In this document: positions 17,051-25,038 of the stretch, piece by piece | Layout: every line of letters begins with the position of its first letter | How positions within the stretch are numbered: the first letter of the stretch is position 1 | DNA from: Spirosoma lacussanchae | GTDB lineage: Bacteria > Bacteroidota > Bacteroidia > Cytophagales > Spirosomataceae | Direction of reading: 5' to 3' | NCBI RefSeq assembly: GCF_005870035.1 | Contig: NZ_SWJG01000003.1 | Location: 310,001 to 374,000, forward strand | DNA: 64,000 nucleotides | Translations under genes and position numbers: made by a program | The notes under the pieces: generated by a model | What the model was told of the DNA's origin: nothing | The model's input: the letters and a program-made list of their open reading frames with translations, nothing else | Database searches by the model: none

Positions 17051-17746
17051 ATGTCCGTAACTATTCGCACCTCCCAAAACGTAGTTGTTGAGTACGAACC
17101 TGCCAGCGTTGGCGAACGAATTTTAGCCACGCTGATCGATTATCTGGTCTTTTTTGGGTGGTGGCTGCTGGTGCTGGCTGTGCCGGCTGGTGTCGGGATC
17201 GAGACCAGCCGATTTTACGTGGTGGCGGTGCTGCTGCCGGTTGTCTTCTACGACCTGCTCTGCGAGTATTTTCTGAACGGCCGCAGCGTCGGTAAGCTGG
17301 CCATCGGTATTCGGGTAGTGATGCTCGACGGAACGCAGCCGGGTCTGGGGGCTTACCTGCTCCGGTGGCTGCTGCGAATTATCGAGTCGGGCAGTTTTAT
17401 GCTGGGCATCGTCCCCATCATCACAGTCGGCATCAACGGAAAAGGCCAGCGGCTGGGCGATATTGCCGCGGGAACTTCGGTGGTTCGGCTCAAACCCGCC
17501 GTATCGCTGACCGACGTGCTAACCCGCCCCGTGCCCGATAATTACAGCCTGCAGTTCCCGGACGTACGACTCCTGACCGATCGCGACGTTCGTATTATAC
17601 GGGAGGTGCTGCTGCGGGGGGATGAATCCGTGCTGGCCCGTACTGCCGACAAGATCAAGGCCGTAACCGGTATCGACAGTACACTGTCGAGCCGGACGTT
17701 TCTGGAAACGGTCCTGACCGATTATCAGTTTATAACCACACAATAG
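17051..17746 (+). CDS. RDD family membrane protein
   Basis: A 231-residue protein with an RDD domain: GERILATLIDYLVFFGWW with the conserved Arg and Asp, membrane segments at about 28-50, 55-75 and 105-130, and the family end block GQRLGDIAAGTSVVRLK. A ~75-residue soluble C-terminal tail follows. RDD proteins are proposed small-molecule or ion carriers; the function here is unknown. It is divergent from the MoxR operon with ~120 bp between starts, and RDD/SpoIIM pairs are a recurring arrangement, so joint function is plausible. Confidence 0.88.
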   Translation: MSVTIRTSQNVVVEYEPASVGERILATLIDYLVFFGWWLLVLAVPAGVGIETSRFYVVAVLLPVVFYDLLCEYFLNGRSVGKLAIGIRVVMLDGTQPGLGAYLLRWLLRIIESGSFMLGIVPIITVGINGKGQRLGDIAAGTSVVRLKPAVSLTDVLTRPVPDNYSLQFPDVRLLTDRDVRIIREVLLRGDESVLARTADKIKAVTGIDSTLSSRTFLETVLTDYQFITTQ

Positions 17747-17802
17747 GGCGGGAGCTACCCGTCCGTCACCTGTAGTCAAGCGGCTCCCGGGCCGCCTTTC
17801 GT

Positions 17803-19002
17803 ATGCTCGACTCCATCAAAACGCTTGCCCGGCAATACGCTGCCGATATCGTTCAGACCCGCCGGCATCTGCATGCGCACCCTGAACTGTCGTTTCATGA
17901 ACACAACACCGCCCGGTACGTAGCCGATCAGCTCAAAGCCATCGGTATAACGCCCCAGGAGGGCGTAGCGGATACGGGGCTGGTGGCCATTATCGAAGGC
18001 ACCCGCAACGATACTGCATCGCCCCGGCGCGTGGTTGGGCTGCGGGCCGATATGGACGCCCTGCCCATCCACGAAGCCAACGATGTCGCCTACAAATCGA
18101 CCGTAGAGGGCGTCATGCATGCCTGTGGACACGATGCCCATACGGCTAGTCTGCTTGGCGTGGCGCGTATTCTGCACGTCTTACGCGATCAGTTCGACGG
18201 AACGGTAAAGCTGGTTTTTCAGCCCGGCGAAGAGAAAGCGCCGGGTGGTGCCTCGCTCATGATCCGGGAAGGGGTGCTGGAGAATCCGGCCCCGGTCAGC
18301 ATGATCGGTCAGCACGTAGCCCCCAATATTCCGGTGGGTAAAATCGGGTTCCGCGAAGGCATGTACATGGCCAGCACCGACGAACTCTACCTGACCGTAC
18401 GCGGCAAAGGCGGCCATGCTGCCATGCCCGACAACCTCGTCGATCCGGTCCTGATTGCGTCTCACATCATCGTGGCGCTCCAGCAGGTGATCAGCCGGAA
18501 CCGCCCCCCGGCCAGCCCCAGCGTGTTATCGTTCGGGCGGTTCATTGCCGATGGGGTCACCAACGTGATTCCGAACGAGGTAACGATTCAGGGTACGTTT
18601 CGCTGCATGAACGAAGAGTGGCGGGCCGAGGGCAAACGGCGCATGGTCAAACTGGCCGAAGGTATTGCCGACGCGATGGGCGGCTCGTGCGAGTTTACCA
18701 TCGTACACGGCTATCCGTTTTTGCAGAACCAGCCCGAGCTGACCCGGCGGCTGCGGGCGCAGGCCGTCGAGTACATGGGGGCCGATAATGTAGTCGACCT
18801 CGATCTGTGGATGGCGGGCGAAGACTTTGCGTTCTACTCGCAGGTGGTTGATTCGTGTTTCTACCGACTGGGCACCCGCAACGAAGCCCGGGGCATCACG
18901 TCGGGTGTTCATACCCCTACCTTCGACATCGATGAATCCGCTCTTGAAACCGGCGCCGGGCTGATGAGCTGGCTGGCCGTACAGGAGTTAGCCGCCCTAT
19001 AA
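17803..19002 (+). CDS. M20-family amidohydrolase (N-acyl amino acid hydrolase type)
   Basis: A 399-residue cytoplasmic metallohydrolase. Metal-binding blocks are visible: LRADMDALPI, HACGHDAHTASLLG (106-119, with the Cys typical of the HipO/AbgB group), FQPGEEKAPGGAS with the catalytic Glu pair, and the late WMAGEDFAFYSQ motif. The dimerisation insert has the family's GKGGHAAMPDNLVDP. These enzymes split N-acyl or aminobenzoyl amino acids; the exact substrate is unknown. It is followed after 13 bp by the YdeI-like gene, probably in the same transcript. Confidence 0.92.
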   Translation: MLDSIKTLARQYAADIVQTRRHLHAHPELSFHEHNTARYVADQLKAIGITPQEGVADTGLVAIIEGTRNDTASPRRVVGLRADMDALPIHEANDVAYKSTVEGVMHACGHDAHTASLLGVARILHVLRDQFDGTVKLVFQPGEEKAPGGASLMIREGVLENPAPVSMIGQHVAPNIPVGKIGFREGMYMASTDELYLTVRGKGGHAAMPDNLVDPVLIASHIIVALQQVISRNRPPASPSVLSFGRFIADGVTNVIPNEVTIQGTFRCMNEEWRAEGKRRMVKLAEGIADAMGGSCEFTIVHGYPFLQNQPELTRRLRAQAVEYMGADNVVDLDLWMAGEDFAFYSQVVDSCFYRLGTRNEARGITSGVHTPTFDIDESALETGAGLMSWLAVQELAAL

Positions 19003-19015
19003 CCGACCATGCATT

Positions 19016-19606
19016 ATGCCAGCCACTGACTTACCTACTTTCTACGCGCCCACCCGCGCCGACTGGCGGCAGTGGCTGGCCGACCATCATGCCACCGAAA
19101 CCAGCATCTGGCTGAAGATCTACAAGAAAAGCAGCGGTATTCCCAGCGTCACCTACGACCAGGCCGTTGACGAAGCGCTGTGTTACGGCTGGATCGACAG
19201 TACATCGGGCCGGGGCGATGAGCAGTATTACCTCCAGTTCTTCGCGCGCCGGAAACCCAAAAGCAACTGGAGCCGGGTCAACAAGAACAAGGTAGCGGCT
19301 TTAACGGCCGCCGGACTGATAACCGAAGCCGGCCAGGCCATGATCGATCTGGCCAAACAGACCGGCACCTGGACCGCCCTCGATGCGGTCGAGGACCTGA
19401 TCTGCCCGCCCGACCTGCAAACGGCCCTGGAGGCCAATCCTACCGCAAAGACCTACTTCGATGCGTTTCCCCGTTCAGCCAAACGCGCCCTGCTGGAATG
19501 GCTGCTGAACGCCAAAACAACCGCCACCCGTGACCGGCGTATTGCCGAACTAGTTACCAAAGCCGAACGGAACGAGCGGGCCAACCAGTACGTGCCTAAG
19601 AAGTAA
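19016..19606 (+). CDS. YdeI/OmpD-associated family protein
   Basis: A 196-residue cytoplasmic protein. The N-terminal part carries the family pattern WLADHHATETSIWLKIYKK and DQAVDEALCYGWIDSTSG, followed by RRKPKSNWSRVNKNKVAAL; the C-terminal part has FPRSAKRALLEWLLNAKTTA and ends ANQYVPKK, typical of the OmdA-like C-terminal domain. Members have been linked to envelope stress and antimicrobial peptide tolerance in some bacteria, but the molecular role is not established. It lies 13 bp after the M20 hydrolase gene. Confidence 0.83.
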   Translation: MPATDLPTFYAPTRADWRQWLADHHATETSIWLKIYKKSSGIPSVTYDQAVDEALCYGWIDSTSGRGDEQYYLQFFARRKPKSNWSRVNKNKVAALTAAGLITEAGQAMIDLAKQTGTWTALDAVEDLICPPDLQTALEANPTAKTYFDAFPRSAKRALLEWLLNAKTTATRDRRIAELVTKAERNERANQYVPKK

Positions 19607-19678
19607 GCCTGAACCGCTGGGAGCCGTCGTGAAAATGAGTTATTTTACGGCCATACCTACCTGTTCGCAGCTACTCTT

Positions 19679-21382
19679 ATGATCAGACCATTCCTGCTTC
19701 TGTTTACGACTGCCCTTGGCCTATTGGCCTGCCAGACAAGCGACTCTAGTAACGCTTCCTTCGGCAAACTGGCCGACGAGTACGTGGATGCCTACCTGGC
19801 CAGCAATCCGGGCGAGGCCGTTTATCTGGGCTACCACGAATACGACGGAAAACTGATCATCCCCACGGCCGAGACGATAGACCGCCAGCTCCGGCAGTTG
19901 CGTCAGTACGATTCGACCTTTGCCCGGCTGGATACGACGGGCCTGTCGGTCGATGAGAAAGTCGATTATAAGCTGCTGACAGCCAGTATTAAATCCCGCA
20001 TTCATGACATCGTAACGATGAAGGTGTACGAAGACCCGATGACGTATTCGGTTAACCTCAGTCCCTACATCGAACGCAACTTTGCCCCGGCGGCCGACCG
20101 GGCCCGCTCGGTCGTAGCCATTGCCCGCCAGCTTCCGGCCTACTTTACCGCGGCCCGGCAGAATCTGGGCAAAAACCCACCCCGCGAGTACGTAGAGGTG
20201 GCTATCGAAGGATTACGCGGCAGCGCCGATTACATGCAGAACGATATTCCGAAGGCGTTTGCCTCGGTGGCAGACGCAACGGTGCAGGCAGACCTGAAAG
20301 CTGCCCTCAGTCAGGGTGCCGACGCCACGAAGGCCTTTGCCGCGTACCTCGAAACGGCCGTGCTGCCCGGTGCCAATGGGTCGTTCGCCATCGGGGCCGA
20401 CAATTACCGCAGGATGCTGCTGTATAACGAGTGGCTCACCGCCAACCCCGACAGCCTGCTGCAGCTGGGTATGGATCAGCTGGCCCGTGAGAAAGCTGAA
20501 TTTGCCGCAGCCGCCCGCGTTATCGACCCGGGCAAAACGCCCATGGAGGTATTCAAAACCATCCAGGCCGAGCACCCCACCGCCGATAGTCTGCTGGCCG
20601 CTACCCGCAACCACTGCGAAGCCATCCGGCAGTTCCTGATTGACCGGCAAATCGTGACCGTTCCGTCGGAGGTGCGGGCAACGATCACCAAAACCCCCGA
20701 ATTTATGGTCGGCTCTACCGCGGCCATGAACACGCCGGGGCCTTTTGAGCGTCCAGCCGCGTCAGAAGCCTATTACTACATTACCCTCCCCAAAAAAGAA
20801 TGGACGCCCCGCCAGCAGACCGAATGGCTCACCCTGTTTAACCGTTATGTGGCGGAGGTGATTTCGGTTCATGAAGCGTACCCGGGCCATTACGTTCAGT
20901 TTCTGCACCTCAATGCGTCGCCGGTGAGCCGCGTCCGCAAGATGTTTGCGAGCTATGCCTTTGTAGAAGGGTGGGCGCACTATACCGAGCAGATGATGCT
21001 GGAAGAGGGCTTTGGACAGGAAGGCGACGCCGTAACCCGGGCCAAATACCGCATGGCTCAGCTGTCGGAGTCGATGCTGCGCTACTGCCGGCTGGTCTGC
21101 TCCATTCAGCTGCATACGCACGGCTGGACCGTGGCCCAGGCTACCCGGTTTATCATGGACAACTGCTATTACGAAGAAAAACCAGCTTACGAAGAAGCCC
21201 GCCGGGGTACGTTCGATCCGGGTTACCTGTCATACTCGCTGGGCAAACTACAGCTGCTGGCCCTGCGGGAGGAGGTAAAGAAAAAACAGGGTAGTTCATT
21301 CGTGCTCAAGACGTTCCATGATCAGTTGCTCGATCATGGCATGCCTCCCGTCAATCTGTTGCGCGAGCTGGTAAACCCGTAA
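19679..21382 (+). CDS. DUF885 family lipoprotein, probable metallopeptidase
   Basis: A 567-residue protein with a lipoprotein signal peptide (LGLLACQT, Cys at 18). The key motif HEAYPGH is at residues 398-404 and provides an HExxxxH-type zinc site typical of DUF885 proteins, thought to be peptidases of the thermolysin/M3-like class. Other family blocks are LFNRYVAEVISV before the motif and FVEGWAHYTEQMMLEEG after it, with SYSLGKLQLLALREEV near the end. It is probably anchored in the envelope and cleaves peptides; the substrate is unknown. It is monocistronic by appearance. Confidence 0.88.
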   Translation: MIRPFLLLFTTALGLLACQTSDSSNASFGKLADEYVDAYLASNPGEAVYLGYHEYDGKLIIPTAETIDRQLRQLRQYDSTFARLDTTGLSVDEKVDYKLLTASIKSRIHDIVTMKVYEDPMTYSVNLSPYIERNFAPAADRARSVVAIARQLPAYFTAARQNLGKNPPREYVEVAIEGLRGSADYMQNDIPKAFASVADATVQADLKAALSQGADATKAFAAYLETAVLPGANGSFAIGADNYRRMLLYNEWLTANPDSLLQLGMDQLAREKAEFAAAARVIDPGKTPMEVFKTIQAEHPTADSLLAATRNHCEAIRQFLIDRQIVTVPSEVRATITKTPEFMVGSTAAMNTPGPFERPAASEAYYYITLPKKEWTPRQQTEWLTLFNRYVAEVISVHEAYPGHYVQFLHLNASPVSRVRKMFASYAFVEGWAHYTEQMMLEEGFGQEGDAVTRAKYRMAQLSESMLRYCRLVCSIQLHTHGWTVAQATRFIMDNCYYEEKPAYEEARRGTFDPGYLSYSLGKLQLLALREEVKKKQGSSFVLKTFHDQLLDHGMPPVNLLRELVNP

Positions 21383-21424
21383 GTAATTCATCCTCTAATC
21401 GTACAATCCAGTCTCGGATTGTTA

Positions 21425-21432
21425 TATATTTG
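21425..21432 (+). promoter_or_regulatory. Possible -7 element for the GMC oxidoreductase operon
   Basis: TATATTTG matches TAnnTTTG 48 bases before the ATG at 21480. No TTG is visible at the usual -33 distance. Confidence 0.4.
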
Positions 21433-21479
21433 TTGCTCCTAATAACGTTCTAGTTGAAAGATTAACTCGCTTTACGCAG

Positions 21480-22115
21480 ATGAACAGAAGAGACGCCCTC
21501 ATGCGGGTGGCCGCGCTGGCCGGAGCCACCATGTCGTTACCCGCATTGGCCGACACCCTCGAAGCCTCGGCTGCCCAGCGCGCCCTGACCAACAAACCGG
21601 TTTTCTTTACGGCTGATCAGGATGCCACCGTGGCCGAACTGGCCGATACCATTATTCCGACGACTAGCACGCCTGGAGCCAAAGCCGCCAAAGTAAACGA
21701 GATCATCGATATTCTCGTGAAAGACTGCTACAAGGAAGCCGACCAGAAAGCGTTTCTGGAAGGCCTGGCCCGGACCAACAAACTCAGTCAGGATGCCTAC
21801 GGAAAGGCTTTCGTACAGCTTGACCCGACTCAGCGTATCGAGATTGTAAAAAAACTCGAAGCCGAAGCCAAACAGCAAAAGGCCGACATGGCCGCTGCCA
21901 GGGCGCAGAACGCCAGCGGTCAGCAGGATGTGCAGATGCCCGGCGAGAAACGTAAGAGCGCTACGCCGTTCTTCACCATGATCAAAGACCTGACCCTGAC
22001 GGGCTACTTCACCTCGGAGGTGGGTGCAACACAGGCGCTTGAGTACGTGGCCGTGCCGGGTCGGTACGATGGTTGTGTACCGCTCAAAGCGGGTCAGAAA
22101 GCCTGGGCAATCTAA
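21480..22115 (+). CDS. Gluconate 2-dehydrogenase subunit 3-like protein with Tat signal
   Basis: A 211-residue protein. The N terminus MNRRDALMRVAALAGATMS is a twin-arginine signal, with the RR pair followed by a hydrophobic stretch. The mature part has the subunit 3 pattern DATVAELADTIIPTTSTPGAKAA and later FFTMIKDLTLTGYFTSEVG and a C-terminal YDGCVP. In the family, the small subunit accompanies a membrane-bound GMC dehydrogenase and carries it across the membrane through the Tat system. The gene lies 94 bp before the GMC oxidoreductase, and tatC is in this window at 7553. Confidence 0.85.
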   Translation: MNRRDALMRVAALAGATMSLPALADTLEASAAQRALTNKPVFFTADQDATVAELADTIIPTTSTPGAKAAKVNEIIDILVKDCYKEADQKAFLEGLARTNKLSQDAYGKAFVQLDPTQRIEIVKKLEAEAKQQKADMAAARAQNASGQQDVQMPGEKRKSATPFFTMIKDLTLTGYFTSEVGATQALEYVAVPGRYDGCVPLKAGQKAWAI

Positions 22116-22209
22116 TCTAACTTAACGCACAGTGAACGATTTTGGGCAAGAAGGCTGCCGCTGAGGAGCCCCGGTCAGGCCGCATCGTTCCTCATCCATT
22201 TCGAGAATC

Positions 22210-23934
22210 ATGAACCTTACTATTGACGCAAAAAAAGATATGACCTACGACGCTATCGTTGTAGGTTCGGGCATATCGGGTGGCTGGGCCGCTAAAGAGC
22301 TGACCCAGAAAGGCCTGAAAGTGTTGTTGCTGGAACGCGGTCGCGATGTGAAGCACATTGAAGGCTATCCTACCGCTACCAATAACCCCTGGGATTTCCC
22401 GCACCGGGGTCGCGTAACCACGATGGCGGCCGAAGAGTACTGGGCTAACATGCGTACTGGCTATACCGCCAACGAGGAACACCGGCATTTCTTCGAGAAC
22501 GATAAGGAAAACCCATACCTCGAAAAAGAAAACCGTAAAGTAGACTGGATTCGCGGATATCACGTAGGTGGCCGGTCGCTGATGTGGGGCCGCCAGAGCT
22601 ACCGCTGGAACAAAGAAGATTTCATGGCCAACCTGAAAGAAGGCGTTGGTATCGACTGGCCCATCCGATACGAGGATCTGGCGCCGTGGTATACTTACGT
22701 AGAAGGGTTTGCCGGTATTTCGGGGAATAAAGATGGTCTGGACGTACTGCCCGACGGTAACTTCCTGCCGCCGATGGAGTTGAACTGCCTCGAGAAAGAA
22801 GCCAAAAAGCGAATTGAGAAAGCGTTTGGCAAACGGACGGTGACCATTGGCCGGACGGCCCACCTGACCCAGCCCAAACAGCTGCACTACGACCTGGGTC
22901 GGGCTGCCTGCCAGTTCCGGAACCAGTGTATGCGCGGTTGCCCATACGGCGCTTACTTTAGCTCACAGTCGGCTACCCTGCCGGCGGCTTTCAAGACCGG
23001 TCGTCTGACGCTGCGCCCCGATTCAATCGTGTCGGAAGTGATCTATGACGAGAAAAAAGGGAAGGCAACGGGCGTGCGGGTCATCGACCAGAACACCAAA
23101 GAAGTCCGCGAGTATTTTGCCCGGATTATCTTCCTGAACGCGTCGGCTTTTGCAAGTACGTCGATCCTGATGAACTCCAAATCGCGTCGGTTCCCGAATG
23201 GCCTGGGTAACGACTCCGACCAGCTGGGCCGTAACATCATGGACCACCACCTGGCAGCGGGTGCGTCGGGTATGTTTGAGGGCATGGAAGACCAGTATTA
23301 CTACGGCCGTCGCGCCAATGGCGTATATATTCCACGCTACCGGAACTGGGCCGGCGACAAACGCGATTACCTGCGGGGCTTCGGCTACCAGGGTGGTGCC
23401 AGCCGCGGTGGCTGGAACCGCGGAAACGGCGTAGATGGTTTCGGTGCAGATTTCAAGGAAAGCCTGACCACGCCGGGTCCATGGTCAATGAGCCTGGGTG
23501 GTTTCGGCGAAATGCTGCCGGATCCCAACAACCGTATGACCCTGAGCCCTGACAAAAAGGATAAGTGGGGTCTGCCATTAATCGTGTTCGATGCCGCCTA
23601 CGGCGATAACGAGCACAAAATGCGGATCGACATGATGAACGATGCGGCCGAGATGCTCGAAGCCGCTGGTTTCAAAAACATATCGGCTTACAACGACAAG
23701 ACGAAAAACCCAGGTATCGGTATCCACGAAATGGGTACCGCCCGCATGGGTCGCGATCCGAAAACGTCGGTCCTGAACGCGCACAACCAGATTCATACCG
23801 TCAAGAACGTTTTCAACACAGACGGTGCCTGTATGACCTCGGCTTCGTGCGTAAACCCGTCGCTGACGTATATGGCTCTGACCGCCCGCGCGGCTGACTT
23901 TGCCGTGAAGGAAATGAAGAAAGGTAATCTGTAA
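22210..23934 (+). CDS. GMC-family FAD-dependent oxidoreductase
   Basis: A 574-residue flavoprotein. The FAD dinucleotide fold starts at once: YDAIVVGSGISGGWAAKEL, ending at Glu in VLLLERG. The C-terminal GMC block is present (GIHEMGTARMG and later FNTDGACMTSASCVNPSLTY, with an Asn in the usual active-site region). It resembles the large subunit of gluconate- or alcohol/sugar-type dehydrogenases. It lacks its own signal peptide, so export with the Tat-signal partner encoded just upstream is likely. No cytochrome c subunit is adjacent. The substrate is unknown. A strong terminator follows. Confidence 0.9.
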   Translation: MNLTIDAKKDMTYDAIVVGSGISGGWAAKELTQKGLKVLLLERGRDVKHIEGYPTATNNPWDFPHRGRVTTMAAEEYWANMRTGYTANEEHRHFFENDKENPYLEKENRKVDWIRGYHVGGRSLMWGRQSYRWNKEDFMANLKEGVGIDWPIRYEDLAPWYTYVEGFAGISGNKDGLDVLPDGNFLPPMELNCLEKEAKKRIEKAFGKRTVTIGRTAHLTQPKQLHYDLGRAACQFRNQCMRGCPYGAYFSSQSATLPAAFKTGRLTLRPDSIVSEVIYDEKKGKATGVRVIDQNTKEVREYFARIIFLNASAFASTSILMNSKSRRFPNGLGNDSDQLGRNIMDHHLAAGASGMFEGMEDQYYYGRRANGVYIPRYRNWAGDKRDYLRGFGYQGGASRGGWNRGNGVDGFGADFKESLTTPGPWSMSLGGFGEMLPDPNNRMTLSPDKKDKWGLPLIVFDAAYGDNEHKMRIDMMNDAAEMLEAAGFKNISAYNDKTKNPGIGIHEMGTARMGRDPKTSVLNAHNQIHTVKNVFNTDGACMTSASCVNPSLTYMALTARAADFAVKEMKKGNL

Positions 23935-23954
23935 GACACAGATCCAATAAAAGC

Positions 23955-23988
23955 AAAAAGCAGCGGGTGCATACCCCGCTGCTTTTTT
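23955..23988 (+). terminator. Rho-independent terminator after the GMC oxidoreductase
   Basis: AAAAAGCAGCGGG (23955-23967) pairs with CCCGCTGCTTTTT (23975-23987), followed by further T. It starts 20 bp after the stop codon. Confidence 0.9.
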
Positions 23989-24111
23989 ATGCCTTACGAA
24001 ATAAAAAAATTAAAATCTATTTATTTGACAGACTAACAAAACAATTCGGTTTTTGGGGAAGTTATGTTAGTGAATGTCAAGTAAATTGATAAACAAAAAT
24101 TTTGCTCAACT

Positions 24112-24756
24112 ATGAAAAAGGTAATAGTAATGGGTTGGATGCTGGTAGCCGGCATGGCCCTCAACGCAACGGCACAGACCACAAATTCAACGACAGGTTC
24201 AGGTTCGACGGGTACGACCGGCAGCGGAACCACCGGAACGGGAACCTACTCCAGCGGTACGAACACCGGAACTAACTCGGGTACATATCAGACCCAGCCG
24301 CCGACCACTAATTCGGGTACAACCGGTTCGGGCACGTATAATTCAGGTACGACCACCGGAGCTGGCACAACGACCGGATCGGGTACGATGAACAACTCGG
24401 GCACCACAACGGGCTCAGGTACGTATTCGACCCAACCGCCAACCTCAACCAACACAGGTACAACCACGGGCTCGGGTACCACAACCGGCTCGGGCACGAT
24501 GAACTCGGGTACAACTACCGGTTCGGGTACTTACAATTCAGGTTCGACCAATCAGCCGCCGACCTCTTCTAACTCAGGATCCTACTCGACCGGTACCGGT
24601 ACGATGAACAGCGGCTCGACTATGTCGACCGACTCGCAGTCGGGCACGACCGATCGGATGAATAGCGGCTCGACCGGTAACAATACCAACCGGAAGAAAA
24701 GCAGAAGCTCACGCTCGTCGTCATCGTCGACAACCACAACACCCCCGCGTAAGTAA
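24112..24756 (+). CDS. Secreted Thr/Ser/Gly-rich repeat protein with basic tail
   Basis: A 214-residue protein. Residues 1-22 form a signal peptide (VIVMGWMLVAGMALNATAQ). The rest is low-complexity sequence made from variants of GTTTGSGT and SGTYNSG, broken by QPPT units, with no predicted fold. The last ~25 residues are basic and serine-rich (NRKKSRSSRSSSSSTTTT, then PPRK). It has no cysteine after the signal and no T9SS signal. It could be a surface mucin-like or matrix protein, with the basic tail binding an acidic polymer; that is speculation. Strong composition bias means it could be mis-annotated, but it has a signal peptide and its own terminator. Confidence 0.65.
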   Translation: MKKVIVMGWMLVAGMALNATAQTTNSTTGSGSTGTTGSGTTGTGTYSSGTNTGTNSGTYQTQPPTTNSGTTGSGTYNSGTTTGAGTTTGSGTMNNSGTTTGSGTYSTQPPTSTNTGTTTGSGTTTGSGTMNSGTTTGSGTYNSGSTNQPPTSSNSGSYSTGTGTMNSGSTMSTDSQSGTTDRMNSGSTGNNTNRKKSRSSRSSSSSTTTTPPRK

Positions 24757-24780
24757 TTTTACCAGGAGTGAATTCGAGCA

Positions 24781-24828
24781 CCGGGCGGTATCCTTCTCAG
24801 GAAGGCATACCGCCCGGTTTTTTTTGCC
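24781..24828 (+). terminator. Rho-independent terminator after the repeat protein
   Basis: CCGGGCGGTAT (24781-24791) pairs with ATACCGCCCGG (24808-24818) and is followed by a run of eight to nine Ts. The inner bases CCTTC and GAAGG pair further. The remaining ~210 bp to the next gene holds no recognised element. Confidence 0.92.
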
Positions 24829-25038
24829 CTGTCGGGGGCTGCTGAGCCAATTTCTGTTTCCATACTTGGCATGGTTTGTGATAAACGGGAGGGCAATGAT
24901 TTGTTAACGAAATTTCAACATGGTAACATCTCATTGGTTCAACTATTCACTTGTTTATGTGACCTGATTTGGTAGGGCGCTTACAATTGATGACTTGGCA
25001 TGATATTCGACTGATCCCTCACAGGCTGATTGTAGTGT

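Noticed and set aside
17747-17802. GC-rich inverted repeat after the RDD gene as a terminator
   Set aside because: GGGAGC and GCTCCC can pair, but the loop is long and no T tract follows, so it is not convincing.
24288-24514. Antisense frames reading as PEPVVVPEPVVVPV-type repeats
   Set aside because: They are the reverse reading of the Thr/Gly repeat DNA of the gene at 24112; no start signal supports them.
24180-24680. Possible CRISPR-like repeats
   Set aside because: The repeats are in-frame coding repeats of variable length without constant repeats and unique spacers. The same holds for the fibre gene at 59225-60090.
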